64,000 bases of DNA from Streptomyces sp. NBRC 110035 (GTDB lineage Bacteria; Actinomycetota; Actinomycetes; Streptomycetales; Streptomycetaceae). The DNA lies in the NCBI RefSeq assembly GCF_000829695.1, contig NZ_BBNN01000032.1, positions 88,826-152,825 on the forward strand, in the 5' to 3' direction. Made by a program: the position numbers and the translations under genes. Each line of letters starts with the position of its first letter. Within the stretch, counting starts at the first letter, position 1. Under the pieces are notes generated by a model. It had not been told where the DNA came from, did no database searches, and saw nothing but the letters and a program-made list of their open reading frames with translations. Below, in pieces: positions 53,854 through 63,486 of this stretch.

Positions 53854-54700
53854 TGCGGCTGGGGTCGAGGCTGACCCTGCGCAGGGCCTTGAAGGTTGTC
53901 TTGAGCAGGGAGTTGGCGCGCTCGCAGACACCATGGATGCCGCGGATGACCTTGATGTAGGTCTGCTGGGCCTCGGTCAGCTCGCCTCCGGCGGGCTTCT
54001 TGTACGAGTGGCGGAAGCCGTCGCCGGCGTTCTCGTAGCCGAGGTCGACCAGGGTCGGCATGTCCAGTTCGGCGGCGATCCGGTTGAGGGCGTCGACCAG
54101 CCCGTGGTGGCGGGCGCAGGTGGTGTCGTGCTCTCGGCCGGGGCGGACCGGTGAGACCCAGATCGGCCAGCCGTCCGGAGTGGAGATGACCTGCACGTTC
54201 CCACCATGGTGCCGGTGTTTTCCGGACCACCAGAGGTCTGCGCCGTTGGGGCCGGGGGCGGCGACGCGGTCGGTACGGATGACGGTCCCGTCGAGGTTCA
54301 GATGTGTCAGCCCGGCCGCTTTCGCACGCTCCAGCGCGGTCGCGAGGTCCGGTGCCCCGGCCGCCAGAACGGTCAGCCCCTCGTGGAGACAGCGGTAGGC
54401 GGTGGAGGCCGACACGCCGTTGTCGCAGTCCAGTTGGGACAGGCGGGTGCCGTCGATGAACCAGCGCAGAACGAGCACCGCCTGACGGAAGCAGCCCAGC
54501 GCACGCCTGCCCCTGCGGGTTCCGGACACGATGCGGTGGTCGCGCAGCAGCCGGGCCAGGTGCTCGGCGGTGGACCGCTTCACATCGAGCACGGCGGTGT
54601 ATGTGACACCGATCGACACGTGAGGCCCCTCGGTCAGAACAATCCGTCGCAAGATCGTTCCTACCAGGGGCCTTACTCCTGCCCGGACTTGGGGACCGCA
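53852..54700 (-). mobile_element. IS5-type insertion sequence, copy 1 (3' end lost)
   Basis: The element carries a single minus-strand transposase. Its left end lies near 54660-54700; its right end is truncated, since the transposase reads directly into the recombinase 2 sequence after SLDPSRIT. A related copy at 63.5 kb keeps the missing end, which shows the normal continuation. Exact ends are not certain, and no clean inverted repeats were found by eye. Confidence 0.7.
53853..54619 (-). pseudogene. IS5-type DDE transposase, C-terminally truncated
   Basis: Start probably GTG 54619 (VSIGVTYTAVLDVKRS); TTG 54652 is also open. It has a helical head (LGCFRQAVLVLRWFIDGTRL, an HTH SASTAYRCLHEGL) and a DDE domain: Asp in HLNLDGTVIRTD, Asp in LVDLGYENAGDG and Glu in GIHGVCERANSLLK. 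After LRRVSLDPSRIT the related copy continues IARAALVLLQMEHGRTT and stops; here the frame leaves the element at KCGAP and runs on to 53489 inside recombinase 2. All three catalytic residues remain but the last ~17 residues are lost. Confidence 0.8.
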
Positions 54701-54899
54701 CGGGCCGCAGCGTCAGCTTCGCGATCACAGCGAGCGACGGACGCTTACCGGGAAAGACTCAGGTGAATCCAGAGAATCGCGTCTCTAGGCGCTTTCGGGG
54801 CGCAGGACGACCTCCAGCCCTGTGACCTGCACCTTCAGTCCCGAAGGGCCTCTAGAACCCCCGAATTACGTCGAACCCGGGGCAGCGGCAGCTTGGCTT

Positions 54900-56039
54900 T
54901 CACCGCGCCGCACCCCGGAACAGGTCTTCGAGGAGGGGTACCAGCGGTTCGCGGCCACGAGGCGGGTGGCGCGTCTTGTAGCCGAGCAGGCGGCGGATCT
55001 CGCCGAACCCGGCGTCGGCGATCCTGCGTGCGAGGCACCGGTTCTTCAGCATGCCGGCGACGTTGAGGTCCTCGACCACGACCGTGCCGTACTCGGCGGC
55101 CACGCTGGTGGTGAGTTTGTGCAGGGCGTCCTCGCGGAGGTTCGCCACCCGGTGATGCATCTTGTTCCGCTGGGCGTTGGCCTTCTCCCACCGCTTCGAC
55201 GGCTTGCGCCCGGTCCTGCGGTCGGGGCCTTGACGGCGGGACACGGTCCGGGACGCGCGGCGCAGCTGCTTGCGCGCGGCGTCGTAGTGCCCGGGATTGG
55301 GCACGGTCCGGATCTCACCGGTCGAGTCGGCCATGACGGCGAGGGTCTTCACGCCGAGGTCGATACCGACCGCCGTGTCCGGGCGCGCCACGCGTTCGAG
55401 GTCGCGCTTGACCTCGGCCTGGAAGGAGACGAACCAGCGCCCGCGTTCGTGGCGGACGGTCGCGGACAGGACCCGCGCTGTCCCGGCCTGGACGTGGGCC
55501 AGGAGCTTCACCGTGGGTTCGTGGGTGCGGATCGTTCCGAGGCGGGGCAGGGTGACGTGCCGGCCGTCGGTGTCCACGCGGATCGTGCCCGTGGTGAACC
55601 GGCAGGCCAGACGCGCCTTCCGCTTCGACTTGAACCGGGGCGTGCCCACCCGCTTGCCGCGCCGCTTGCCCTGTTTGGACTTCGCGTAGTTGTCGAACGC
55701 GGCCGACGCGTTCGCGAGGCCGGTGGAGTACGCCTCCTTGGAGTTCTCCTCCCACCAGGCGGCGAACCTCGGGTCGGTCGTCTTGGCCTGGTTGAACGCC
55801 TTGCGCAGGGCGGGCAGCGACCACGGCCGCCACTCGGGCAGCTCCGCCTCGGTGATCCCGTACGACTCCTCCGCGCGGCGCTGCCACCACGACGCCTCGA
55901 CCCAGCCGACAGCCCAGTTGTTGGCGGCACGCGCGGCACCGCAGTGCGAGCGCAGCGCGTGCTCCTGGGAGGCGTTCGGGTCCAGAGCGAACCGGAATGC
56001 CTGCACCACGAAACCGGGCTGGGGTCGGAACTTCTTCAT
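54900..56039 (-). pseudogene. TnpB-type RNA-guided nuclease, frameshifted and shortened
   Basis: ATG 56039 overlaps the tnpA stop (ATGA). The frame gives 379 residues: a head MKKFRPQPGFVVQAFRFALD, and RuvC parts with Asp in AVGIDLGVKTLAVM and Glu in TVVVEDLNVAGML. The third catalytic Asp and the CxxC...CxxC zinc module are not in this frame. Two single-base shifts are visible: the segment read as EPLVPLLEDLFRGAAR is NRWYPSSKTCSG in the +1 frame, and a second shift restores CGAVKAKLPL. The following LxDRDxNAARN region is deleted and the element end follows directly. It is therefore inactive as a nuclease. Confidence 0.82.
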
Positions 56040-56611
56040 TCGGCGGCCTCACCGGTCGCCACGGCCACCGCGCGGGCGGCCCGGTTCTTCGCCGCCCGCC
56101 GCCCGTACAGGCGCGCGCACATCGAGGTGAGCACCTCGGTGATGTCCCGTACGAGGTCGTCGACGGTCTCGGTGGGGTCGAGGACGACCAGGCGCCGCCC
56201 GGACGCCGACAGCACCGCTTCGAGGTGCTCGACGCCGAACCGGGCCAGCCGGTCGCGGTGCTCGACCACGATCACCACTGCCTGCGGGTCGGACAACAAG
56301 CGGTGCAGTTTGCGGCGCCGCCCGTTCAGCCCCGAACCGACCTCGGTCACCACTTCCCCGACCGGAAGGCCCAGCCCCGTGGCCGCCTGGACCACGCGGG
56401 CCACCTGCCGGTCAAGGTCCGCTTTCTGGTCCGCCGAGGAGACCCGGCAGTACGCCACGACCCGTCCGGACGCCTCCGGGGTGGGCTCGTCGACCAACCA
56501 TGTACCGGATGGCGTCTGGCGGACCGGGACCGGCATACGGCCCTCTTTCGCCCACGCCCACGCGGTCTGATAGTGCACGCCATTGCGTGCCGCCCACTCG
56601 GAAAGCTTCAA
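56036..56611 (-). CDS. tnpA: IS607-type serine transposase TnpA
   Basis: Start TTG 56611 (LKLSEWAARNGVHYQ) gives 191 residues. A MerR-like helix-turn-helix (WAARNGVHYQTAWAWAKEGRM) is followed by the serine recombinase domain: VVAYCRVSSADQKADLDRQ with the catalytic Ser, LSDPQAVVIVVEHRDRLARFG and RRLVVLDP. All key residues seem intact. Family knowledge: IS607 TnpA moves the element by serine recombination via a circular intermediate without strict target sequence. The next frame, tnpB, overlaps its stop. Confidence 0.9.
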   Translation of the reverse strand: MKLSEWAARNGVHYQTAWAWAKEGRMPVPVRQTPSGTWLVDEPTPEASGRVVAYCRVSSADQKADLDRQVARVVQAATGLGLPVGEVVTEVGSGLNGRRRKLHRLLSDPQAVVIVVEHRDRLARFGVEHLEAVLSASGRRLVVLDPTETVDDLVRDITEVLTSMCARLYGRRAAKNRAARAVAVATGEAAE

Positions 56612-56778
56612 GCGATCAAGATAGCAGCTGAGAAAGGCTGAGATTCGCTGATGGATCACGCAACAGTTATTAGCCCCAGGAACGTGGAGTCCAACCGGGC
56701 TCGGGGAGCAGGAGCGCCGCCCACGACGTGACCGGCCTGATGTGGTGCTCGTGCCCGGTTGGGGACGGCCGCTTTCGA

Positions 56779-58149
56779 TCAGGCTCCGCCGGCGGCGTCG
56801 GATGCGCCGGTCCGGTCGCTCTGACGGTCCGGGGCCGCGCCGTGGCCGCCGAGCGGGGAGTGCTGGGCCGGGGCCGGGGTGGGCGGGATCTCCGGTCCCG
56901 CCGCGAGAACGGACTGCCCGGGCGTCGGCGGTGAGCTGACGTCGGGGGTGTGCGGGGGGCCCGGGACGGCGTGGTTGACGGTGTCGGACCAGCGTTCGTG
57001 CGGAGGACGGCTGTTGCGGCGCAGCAGGGCCGTCAGCGGGGTCCAGCCCCACAGGACGGTGGCGGCGAGGGCGGCGGCGTAGGGAACGAGCGGGCCGGCC
57101 GGGGCGGGAAGGAGGGCATCACGGGTGTACTGGGCGGCCGAGAGCCAGATCAGGGCGAGCGGAGCGTAGGCGACCCAGGTGCGCACGGTGATGCGGAAGA
57201 ACCCGGCCCGGCTGCCGTCCGGACGGACGATGCGCAGCCGTACGGCCCGTTTGCCGGGGCTGGACGCGACGAAGGCCGGCACCAGCCAGAACCAGACCAG
57301 GCCGAGAGCACTGCCGAGGACGAAAGCGTAGCGGCGGCCGGTGGGCACGTCGGTGGCGACTGCCAGGAGGCCGGTGATCATGGTCCAGGTGATCAGCCAC
57401 CCGGCCAGATTGGTGACGAAGGCCAGCAGGCGGCGCGTGAAGGTGACGCGCCCGCCGTAGCGGACGCGCTCGTGGTCCGGGTTGTTGGCGGGGAGCAGCC
57501 GGGTGAGGGGCCCGGCGGCGAGCCAGCCCAGGACCGCGCCGCCGGTGTTGAGGATCAGATCGTCCACGTTGAACTGCCGGTAGGGGCAGGCGTAGACGAA
57601 CCACAGGCCGGTGTACTGGGTCATTTCGAAGAACAGGGAGGTGGCGAAGGCCAGGGCGGTCGCGGGGAGCAGCTTCTGGCGCAGGTAGTAGCGCAGGTAG
57701 ACACCGAGTGGCAGGAGCAGCACGGCGTTGAGCACGGTGGTCCAGGTGACGGCCAGGCCGGCCAGGGTGCTCGCCGACCAGTCACCGCCGGATGCGGATG
57801 CGACGCGGGTGTAGAAGTCGAAGGGTTCGAGCTGCGGGCTCTGCGCGTAGCGGGTGATGGAGCAGAAGGCGCTGGTGCGGGCGGGCAGCGGCATCACGGT
57901 CTGCAGCAGAGCCGCGAGCAGATAGAAGACGAAGCTATGGAGGACGAGAACCGGCCAGCCGCCGGCCCGGCCGCGCCGGCGGTAGCCGTGGACAGCGGCG
58001 GGCACGATGATCAGCGCGGTGATGAGGGGGAACAGCGTCACGGCTGCCTGGATGGGCAGCAGATACGTACGGAACACGGCGGCGCTCTCTGTCTGCGGCA
58101 TGCGCCGCCCCCGGACCGCGGGTCCGGGTGGGCCGCATGGTATCTCCAT
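56779..58149 (-). CDS. VanZ-RDD fusion membrane protein
   Basis: A 456-residue protein from ATG 58149; ATG 58101 (MPQTESAAVF) is a possible start. The N-terminal VanZ domain (~30-215) has several helices and motifs LNAVLLLPLGVYLRYYL, SLFFEMTQYTGLWFVYACPY and FNVDDLILNTGGAVLGW. A C-terminal RDD domain (~255-395) shows SPGKRAVRLRIVRPDGSRA and the surrounding helices. A Pro-rich tail follows. Family knowledge: VanZ is linked to teicoplanin and lipoglycopeptide tolerance, RDD to transporters. Here the two are fused, and the function is inferred only. Confidence 0.85.
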   Translation of the reverse strand: MEIPCGPPGPAVRGRRMPQTESAAVFRTYLLPIQAAVTLFPLITALIIVPAAVHGYRRRGRAGGWPVLVLHSFVFYLLAALLQTVMPLPARTSAFCSITRYAQSPQLEPFDFYTRVASASGGDWSASTLAGLAVTWTTVLNAVLLLPLGVYLRYYLRQKLLPATALAFATSLFFEMTQYTGLWFVYACPYRQFNVDDLILNTGGAVLGWLAAGPLTRLLPANNPDHERVRYGGRVTFTRRLLAFVTNLAGWLITWTMITGLLAVATDVPTGRRYAFVLGSALGLVWFWLVPAFVASSPGKRAVRLRIVRPDGSRAGFFRITVRTWVAYAPLALIWLSAAQYTRDALLPAPAGPLVPYAAALAATVLWGWTPLTALLRRNSRPPHERWSDTVNHAVPGPPHTPDVSSPPTPGQSVLAAGPEIPPTPAPAQHSPLGGHGAAPDRQSDRTGASDAAGGA

Positions 58150-58663
58150 GAGTCGCTCGGGTCCTCCCGAGAGCGATCAGAATAGGGACCGGCCCGTCGA
58201 CTCCCGGCATCGGTAGTCCCCTTCATGCCGCGAGCGTGTCTCGGCCGTCCCGTGCCGCCTCAGCGAGGTGGCACGGGGCAGTTGGCCGGGGCGGAGTTCG
58301 GTGCTCGGGGCACCTTCCGCACCGAACGGCCAGGAAGGACAGCTGCGGGCCGAGCGGTCGATGCGGCCCGCCTGCCGAACGGCTGTGGGCATCCAGGCCG
58401 CAAGGGCTCTTTCGTCCCCGCCGCGCCGGGTTCACCGCGGCCTCGCGCCGGAGGAAGGAGCCCTGCCCATGGTGCGGTCGGCCCCGCCCGTCCTGAAACG
58501 CGGCAGCAGCCGGGGCCGGTGGCACGACCGGGAGTGAAGCAGCCGTCGCCGGTCGAAGATCCGGCCACGGGCGGACACCGGTCTGCGCGCGCATGGCGTT
58601 GGCCTGCCGGGTGAACGTGCCCGTTCGGACCGCCGCTGCCGCATCCTTCGCGCGCAGCGGTGG
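58150..58663. other. Non-coding stretch between two membrane-linked genes
   Basis: No frame has convincing codon bias; all are short and Pro/Gly/Arg-rich. Only promoters and leaders of the two divergent-to-tandem minus-strand genes are expected here. Confidence 0.5.
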
Positions 58664-60070
58664 CTACGGTGTCCTCTGCGCTGTGGGGGTGGGTGCGGGT
58701 GTGCCGGTGCGTGAGAGCGCCTGCTGGTCGGCGAGGGCGATGGCGAGTTCGCCGGCCGCGTTGGGGTGCAAGGGTGCGTTCGCGTCGGGTCCCTGGACGA
58801 AGGGCTGGTCGCTGCAGAGGCGGTGGCCGTCGAAGTGCTGGGGGACGGCGGCGAAGTTGAAGGTCTGTGCGCCCTGGCGCAGCACGGAGTTGAGTTCGTC
58901 CAGGCGGGATTTGAGGATCTTGGCCTTGGCTGTGGTGATGTTCTGGTCCTTGAGGCAGTCGACGTTCTCGCCGAAGGGGTTGTAGTACTCGTTGATCAGT
59001 ACCCGGGGGTGCTGGGGCAGGGCGGCGAGATTGTCGAGCAGGTCGTAGTACGCGGTGGTGAATCCGGCGATCTGCTGCTGGAAATAGGCGGTGGAGGCCC
59101 GGTCGTCACAGGCATCCGCGGCGGCGCAGAGCGCGGTCAGGGTGGACCAGTGGATGTCGTTGGCGCCGATACTGACGATGATCACCGAGGCTTTGGTGGC
59201 CCCCATCGCGGCCGAGAGCTGGGGCGGCACCCGGGTGCTGCCGCGTTGCTGCGAGCCGAGCAGGCCCTCGCGGATGGTGGCGCCGCTGCAGGCCAGATTG
59301 AGGGTGTTCCAGTTGTTGGCGGCGGCGAGGTACACGGCGTAGGCGTCCTTGCTGCGTCCGCATGCCTTGTCGGCGGCGGTGGGGTCGTCCAGGGGTGTGT
59401 TGCCGATCGCGGCGGCGGTGGAGTCTCCGATGACCACGGCATGTACTCCCGGCCGGGCGGGCGCGCCGACGGCTGTCACGGGGGTGGACGTGCTCGGTCC
59501 CACCAGGTCCTCGATGCCGCGGACCTGCCGCAGTGCCTCGGGGGTGGCGGAGGCCAGGAGGTAGACGCCGAGGGCGTTGATGGCGCACACGCCCGTGACG
59601 GCGGTGGCGAGCATCCGCAGTGTCGTCGTGCGGCTGGAGCGGCGGATGCTCGCCACCGTGACGGCGATCATCGCCGCGAATCCCGCGGCGATCAGTGTTT
59701 CCCACAGCAGGTAGCGCGTCCAGGCGGAGGTGAGTTGCCGGCTCAGGTCGGCTCCGGCGGCCTGGGCGCCTCCCGGTTGGGTGAGAGCCTTCGCCTGGGC
59801 GTTCAGGGCGATGCTGGTCAGTTTCAGCCGTGGGCGGATGGGGCCTTCGAAGTGGGGCCGGGTGGGGATCACCTGGCCGAAGAGGTCCAGTTCCCCCGGC
59901 CCGGACAGGCTCAGATTCGGTGAGACCGCGCCCACCTGCACGGTCTGGCCGGCCGGGGAGACCGTCTGCAGGGGGGTGACGCGCACCGACAGCCACACGG
60001 ACAGGGCGGCGACGGCCAGGACGGCGGCAGCGCACCCGAGGACGGTCGGTATTCGGCGAAACCACGGCAT
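58664..60070 (-). CDS. Membrane-anchored SGNH/GDSL hydrolase
   Basis: Start ATG 60070 (MPWFRRIPTVLGCAAAVL), five bases after AAAGGA; 468 residues. Two hydrophobic stretches anchor the N-terminal half (VLGCAAAVLAVAALSVWLSV and LLWETLIAAGFAAMIAVTVA), a third near ~180 (AVTGVCAINALGVYLLAS). The SGNH domain follows: Ser in VVIGDSTAAAIGN, Gly/Asn in SGATIREG and SIGANDIHW, His in LHPNAAGELAIAL. Family knowledge: esterase/lipase fold acting on acyl groups of polymers outside the membrane. It is near the VanZ-RDD gene; a cell-envelope role is inferred. Confidence 0.87.
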   Translation of the reverse strand: MPWFRRIPTVLGCAAAVLAVAALSVWLSVRVTPLQTVSPAGQTVQVGAVSPNLSLSGPGELDLFGQVIPTRPHFEGPIRPRLKLTSIALNAQAKALTQPGGAQAAGADLSRQLTSAWTRYLLWETLIAAGFAAMIAVTVASIRRSSRTTTLRMLATAVTGVCAINALGVYLLASATPEALRQVRGIEDLVGPSTSTPVTAVGAPARPGVHAVVIGDSTAAAIGNTPLDDPTAADKACGRSKDAYAVYLAAANNWNTLNLACSGATIREGLLGSQQRGSTRVPPQLSAAMGATKASVIIVSIGANDIHWSTLTALCAAADACDDRASTAYFQQQIAGFTTAYYDLLDNLAALPQHPRVLINEYYNPFGENVDCLKDQNITTAKAKILKSRLDELNSVLRQGAQTFNFAAVPQHFDGHRLCSDQPFVQGPDANAPLHPNAAGELAIALADQQALSRTGTPAPTPTAQRTP

Positions 60071-60313
60071 ACGGGTCCTTTGGTCGGCCGGCGTGCGAAC
60101 GGGCCCCAACGGCTCAGCCTGTCCCGTCAAGAACTCTGCACCGTCCGCCGCGCCCGGGCATCAGGGCAGTGCGACAGTACCGGGTCCACGGCACCGCCGG
60201 TGCGACACCGCACCACAGGAGGTTCGCTGGCCTCCGGTCTCTGCCCGGCCGGCCGGGCGGTGTGCGGCCCGGCGGCGGGTAGCGCGGGCCTGAAGGGCGC
60301 CCATGCCGGGGCG

Positions 60314-61231
60314 TCAGGCTGAGCCGGAAAGGGCCGGCCGGGTGTGGCGGAGCATGGCGAGTTCGGCGTTGAACTGGGCCCCGGCCAGGAGAGCGAGGTT
60401 GGATATCCACAACCAGACGAGGAAGACGACGATGCCCGCGAGCGACCCGTACAGACGGTCGTAGGTACCCGCGTAGTTGGTCGTGTACAGGGTGAAGCCC
60501 GCCGATGCCAGGAGCCACAGGACGACGGCGAGCATGCCCCCTACGGCCCGGTGCCGCAGGCCGTAGGCAGTGGCCTGGCCCGAGCGGAACAGCACCAGGA
60601 CCAGGACGGTGACCAGGCACGCCAGCAGCGGCCACTTCAGGACGTTCCACGCCGCGACGGCGGCGCCGTCCACCCCCATGATGCGGCCCGCCGCGCGGGC
60701 CGCATCGCCCGTGAGAACCAGGGCCAGCACGCTGGAGACGAGCAGCGTCAGCAGCGCGAGCGCGGTGATCACGGTGAGCGGGGCCTTCTTCCACAGCGGG
60801 CGGCGGTCCTGGACCCCGTTCATGGCGTGCACCGCGCGACGGAAGACGCTCAGATAGCTGGAGGCCGACCACAGGGCACCGACGGTGCCGAAGGCGGCCA
60901 GCAGCCGGGCCGGGGTCTGCTGGTCGGCCATGCTCTCCAGCGCGCCCCGGACGGCGGGGCGCGCCCGCGCCGGGACGACGGCGGCCACCTGTTCGACGAG
61001 GTGCCCGGCTCCCGGGCCGCCGGCGATGCCGAGCAGCGAGAGCGCGACCAGCAGGGTGGGGAAGATGGTGAGCACCGCGTAGTACGTCAGCGCGGCAGCC
61101 CAGTCCGTCGCGTCCTCCCTCCACAGGGCCGCCGGTGTCCTGCGCAGGGCCGGCCACCAGTCGCGCTGGCCCGGCGCCGCGACGCGGGCCGGGTGGGGAG
61201 TCAAAGGAGTCGCCGGCTGGTCGGTGGTCAC
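60314..61231 (-). CDS. YihY/BrkB family membrane protein
   Basis: A 305-residue protein (start GTG 61231). Six membrane helices with family motifs: AALTYYAVLTIFPTLLVALS, SAFSSYLSVFR-type (here WSASSYLSVFRRAVHAMN), LTVITALALLTLLVSSVLAL, LLACLVTVLVLVLFRSG, GGMLAVVLWLLASAGFTLYT, YGSLAGIVVFLVWLWISNLA and LLAGAQFNAEL at the end. Family knowledge: formerly called RNase BN; now regarded as inner-membrane proteins of uncertain function, possibly transporters. Third consecutive membrane-associated gene in this part. Confidence 0.88.
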   Translation of the reverse strand: MTTDQPATPLTPHPARVAAPGQRDWWPALRRTPAALWREDATDWAAALTYYAVLTIFPTLLVALSLLGIAGGPGAGHLVEQVAAVVPARARPAVRGALESMADQQTPARLLAAFGTVGALWSASSYLSVFRRAVHAMNGVQDRRPLWKKAPLTVITALALLTLLVSSVLALVLTGDAARAAGRIMGVDGAAVAAWNVLKWPLLACLVTVLVLVLFRSGQATAYGLRHRAVGGMLAVVLWLLASAGFTLYTTNYAGTYDRLYGSLAGIVVFLVWLWISNLALLAGAQFNAELAMLRHTRPALSGSA

Positions 61232-61579
61232 GCGGTGTCCAATCGGTGGTCACCCGGCGTCGTCCGTGACCGGGGCGAGGTCGGCCCGGCGCACGCGTGG
61301 GTGATGGGCAGCGGACTGCAGGAGGTGGACAGGCGGGGGCCAGGATACGGCTGCCGCCCGCAGCCGTCAGCCGGCCGCAGGGCGGGAACACCCCCGCGAG
61401 TGCGTCGACGAGGTGCCCACCCGAGCCGGTACCGGACCTGCTGACCGCCGCCGCGGCCACACCCGCATCGGCAATTGGGGTACGGCCGGCGCCGCACCGC
61501 GTCCCGAGACCGATGCGGGCTCTCAGCACGGGAGCGAGGCCCGTGACCGGCGGCACCTCAACATTCCTGGCAGTGCAGC
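61232..61579. other. No gene recognised
   Basis: A Pro/Gly/Arg-rich stretch with short frames in both directions. None has family similarity or clear start signals. Confidence 0.5.
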
Positions 61580-62098
61580 TCAGTGAAGCTGGTTGAGTGC
61601 TCGGGTCAGCTCTCTGTTGGCAGCCCTCGCTGCTTGGAGTTCCTCCGCCTTTTCCTCAAGCTCTCCGTTCTTCTCGGCGAGTTCCTGTTCCAACATGACC
61701 ATGCGCCGCTGGAGTTCATCGACGTCCAGTGGCGCCCCGAGCCCGGACTCACTCCGTACCCGCTCACCGAGCTGCCCGGAGAGCCGCTTCTCCAACTGGC
61801 GCACCCGCGCGGCGAGACGGGCGTTGCGCTCCAGGGCGTTGGCCAGGTCGGTCTTCAGGGAAACTTGGCTGACAGCAGCCAGTCGCCCATCCTGGGCAGG
61901 CGTGCCGGCAGCGGCGTGAACGCGTGCGAGGAGGTCGCGGTGGCGGTAGAGGAAACTGCGGTCGACTCGGGCGGTCCGGGCGAGGCCGGAGACGGTGATG
62001 TCGCATCCGGTGCGCAGGGCCGCGTCCAACTCATCGACGTGCTGACTCCAGCGATGGAGGCTCAACGCGAGCAAGTACTCCGCGCACGTCGAGGTCAC
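61580..62098 (-). pseudogene. DUF6262-type transposon protein, N-terminally truncated
   Basis: From GTG 62098 there are 172 residues: RWSQHVDELDAALRTGCDIT, then the HTH-like VSGLARTARVDRSFLYRHRD, ARVHAAAGTP, and a long coiled-coil (ALERNARLAARVRQLEKRL ... VDELQRRMVMLEQELAEK, NGELEEKAEELQAARAAN). This is the DUF6262 type found beside tyrosine recombinases in Tn554- and recombinase-trio-like elements. The N-terminal ~20 residues seem lost at the IS1182 border. Its orientation is opposite to the recombinases at 52-54 kb, so it may belong to another element whose recombinases lie beyond the window. Confidence 0.65.
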
Positions 62099-62141
62099 GA
62101 GCGCCTGGTGGCCCCCGGCACAGACTCTGTTGCTGAATTCG

Positions 62142-63486
62142 TCAGCCGGCGAGTTGGTGGCTGAGGCGTTCGAGTCGGCTGGTGCGAGGCTTGCGTGGTG
62201 GGTCGGTGGCCCACCAGGCGTCGAGGCGGACGATGTTGAGGGCGGTGGCGGAGCAGATGTGTTGGAGGGTGACTTTCGGCAGGCTGCGGTAGCGGGCCCG
62301 GCGGATGCCGGTGACGTCGAGAGCCTGGTTGACGGTGCCCTCGATGCCGGCGCGGAGTGCGTACTTGGTTCTCCAGGAGTCGGTGTCCTGTTCGGCTCTG
62401 GCCGCAGTGGTGCGTTCGTGGAGTTCACGGGGGCGCAGGGTGAGCATGCGGGCGCCGCGGGCGGAGCTGGTGCACTTGGTCCGGGAGGGGCAGGGGCGGC
62501 AGTCGGCGCGGGCGAAGTCGATCACAATGGCGTCGCGGCCGTGCTGGGTGACCGGATACCAGCCGGCGCTGGTGGCGCCCTGGGGGCAGCGGACCTGACG
62601 GGCTTTCCAGTCGATACGGAAGGCGCTCTTGGCGAAGCCTTCGGCGGCCTTGGCCTGGGGCGAGTGGTCGGCCAGGAGCGGGGTGACCATGCTGATGCCC
62701 CGGCCCGCCGCTTGCACGACCAAGTCGGCGGAGGGATATCCGGAGTCGAGGTAGTGCTCGCCCGGTGAGACCTGACGCTCGGCCAGGTTCTGCTGGATGG
62801 GCGCGGTGGCCTTGACGTCGGGAATCGTCGCCAGGGTGGTGTGCACATCGGTGATCAGCCGCAGCACGCTCGTACCGGCTTCGGCTTCGGCGGGAGTGTC
62901 GCAGGTTTCGGCTTCGGCTTCGGCGGGAGTGTCGCAGGTTTCGGTGAGGTGGACCTTGTATCCGAGCCAGAACAGGTCGTCGCCCTTGGCCGCCCACCGC
63001 GCATCGGGGTCGTAGGGGGAGGCCGGGCGGAGATGGCCGGGCGGGACGCCCTCGTCGTCGGCGTCCCGCTTGGTGATCACCTCCCGTCCCCGGGTGTCGG
63101 TACGGATGCTGTAGGTCTGCACCAGGACCTGCCGCAGCAGGGCCACCGCCTCGATCTCGCGGACCCACACCGGGGCAGTGTCCGACCAGGCCGCCCGGCA
63201 CAAGGCCAGCGCGTCCTGGCCGAAGATCTGGGCGAGCCGGTCCCGCCTGGTCTTCGAGCCCGGCATCGTCCAGCCGTCGACGCGCGGCCCGTAGCGTTCG
63301 GCGAACTCTGCGACATCGACTACCCGGGCCAGCCAGGACGGCGCCGCCACCGCCAGGGCCTTCAGAGCGGCCCGCACACTCTCCCCGGCCAGTTCGGTCC
63401 GGTTCAGGTCACGGACCGCGCTGATCACATGAGTGGAGTCGGTGCGCTGCTTGCCACCGGCCTTGATCAGCCCGGCCTCGCGGCAG
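62142..63486 (-). pseudogene. IS1182 family transposase, N-terminal third missing
   Basis: The frame is open from the junction at 63486 through CREAGLIKAGGKQRTDSTH (the DST motif with the first catalytic Asp) and ends at 62142, ~448 residues. Other motifs: WLGYKVHLTETCD, HYLDSGYPSADLVVQ (second Asp), RPCPSRTKCTSSARG (zinc-like), and RAGIEGTVNQAL (catalytic Glu). Family members are ~530-560 residues and begin with a DUF772-type head, which is lost here. The catalytic triad remains. An 11-residue unit is duplicated in the middle. Confidence 0.85.
62876..62941 (-). repeat. 33-bp tandem duplication inside the IS1182 transposase
   Basis: Two perfect copies of a 33-base unit (62876-62908 and 62909-62941) encode ETCDTPAEAEA twice. 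The unit keeps the frame. The duplicated segment falls in a loop after WLGYKVHLT, so it may be tolerated. Confidence 0.9.

Larger units (their letters stand above)
54780..56690 (-). mobile_element. IS607-type element (TnpA + TnpB)
   Basis: A serine-transposase gene and an overlapping tnpB on the same strand define an IS607 element. The 3' part beyond tnpB (54780-54900) contains the hairpin-rich, AT-poor end; the 5' end lies near 56640-56690. IS607 elements have no inverted repeats and no target duplication, so ends are approximate. Confidence 0.75.
62115..63486 (-). mobile_element. IS1182-type insertion sequence, 5' part lost
   Basis: The right end lies near 62115-62130, next to the interrupted DUF6262 gene. 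The left (5') part is replaced at ~63486 by the end of an IS5-type element, which cuts the transposase. So the IS5-type element came later. Confidence 0.75.

Noticed and set aside
58225..58614. 129-codon plus-strand frame in the gap before the SGNH gene
   Set aside because: Pro/Gly/Arg-rich composition equal to other frames in the region, with no ribosome site or family motif.
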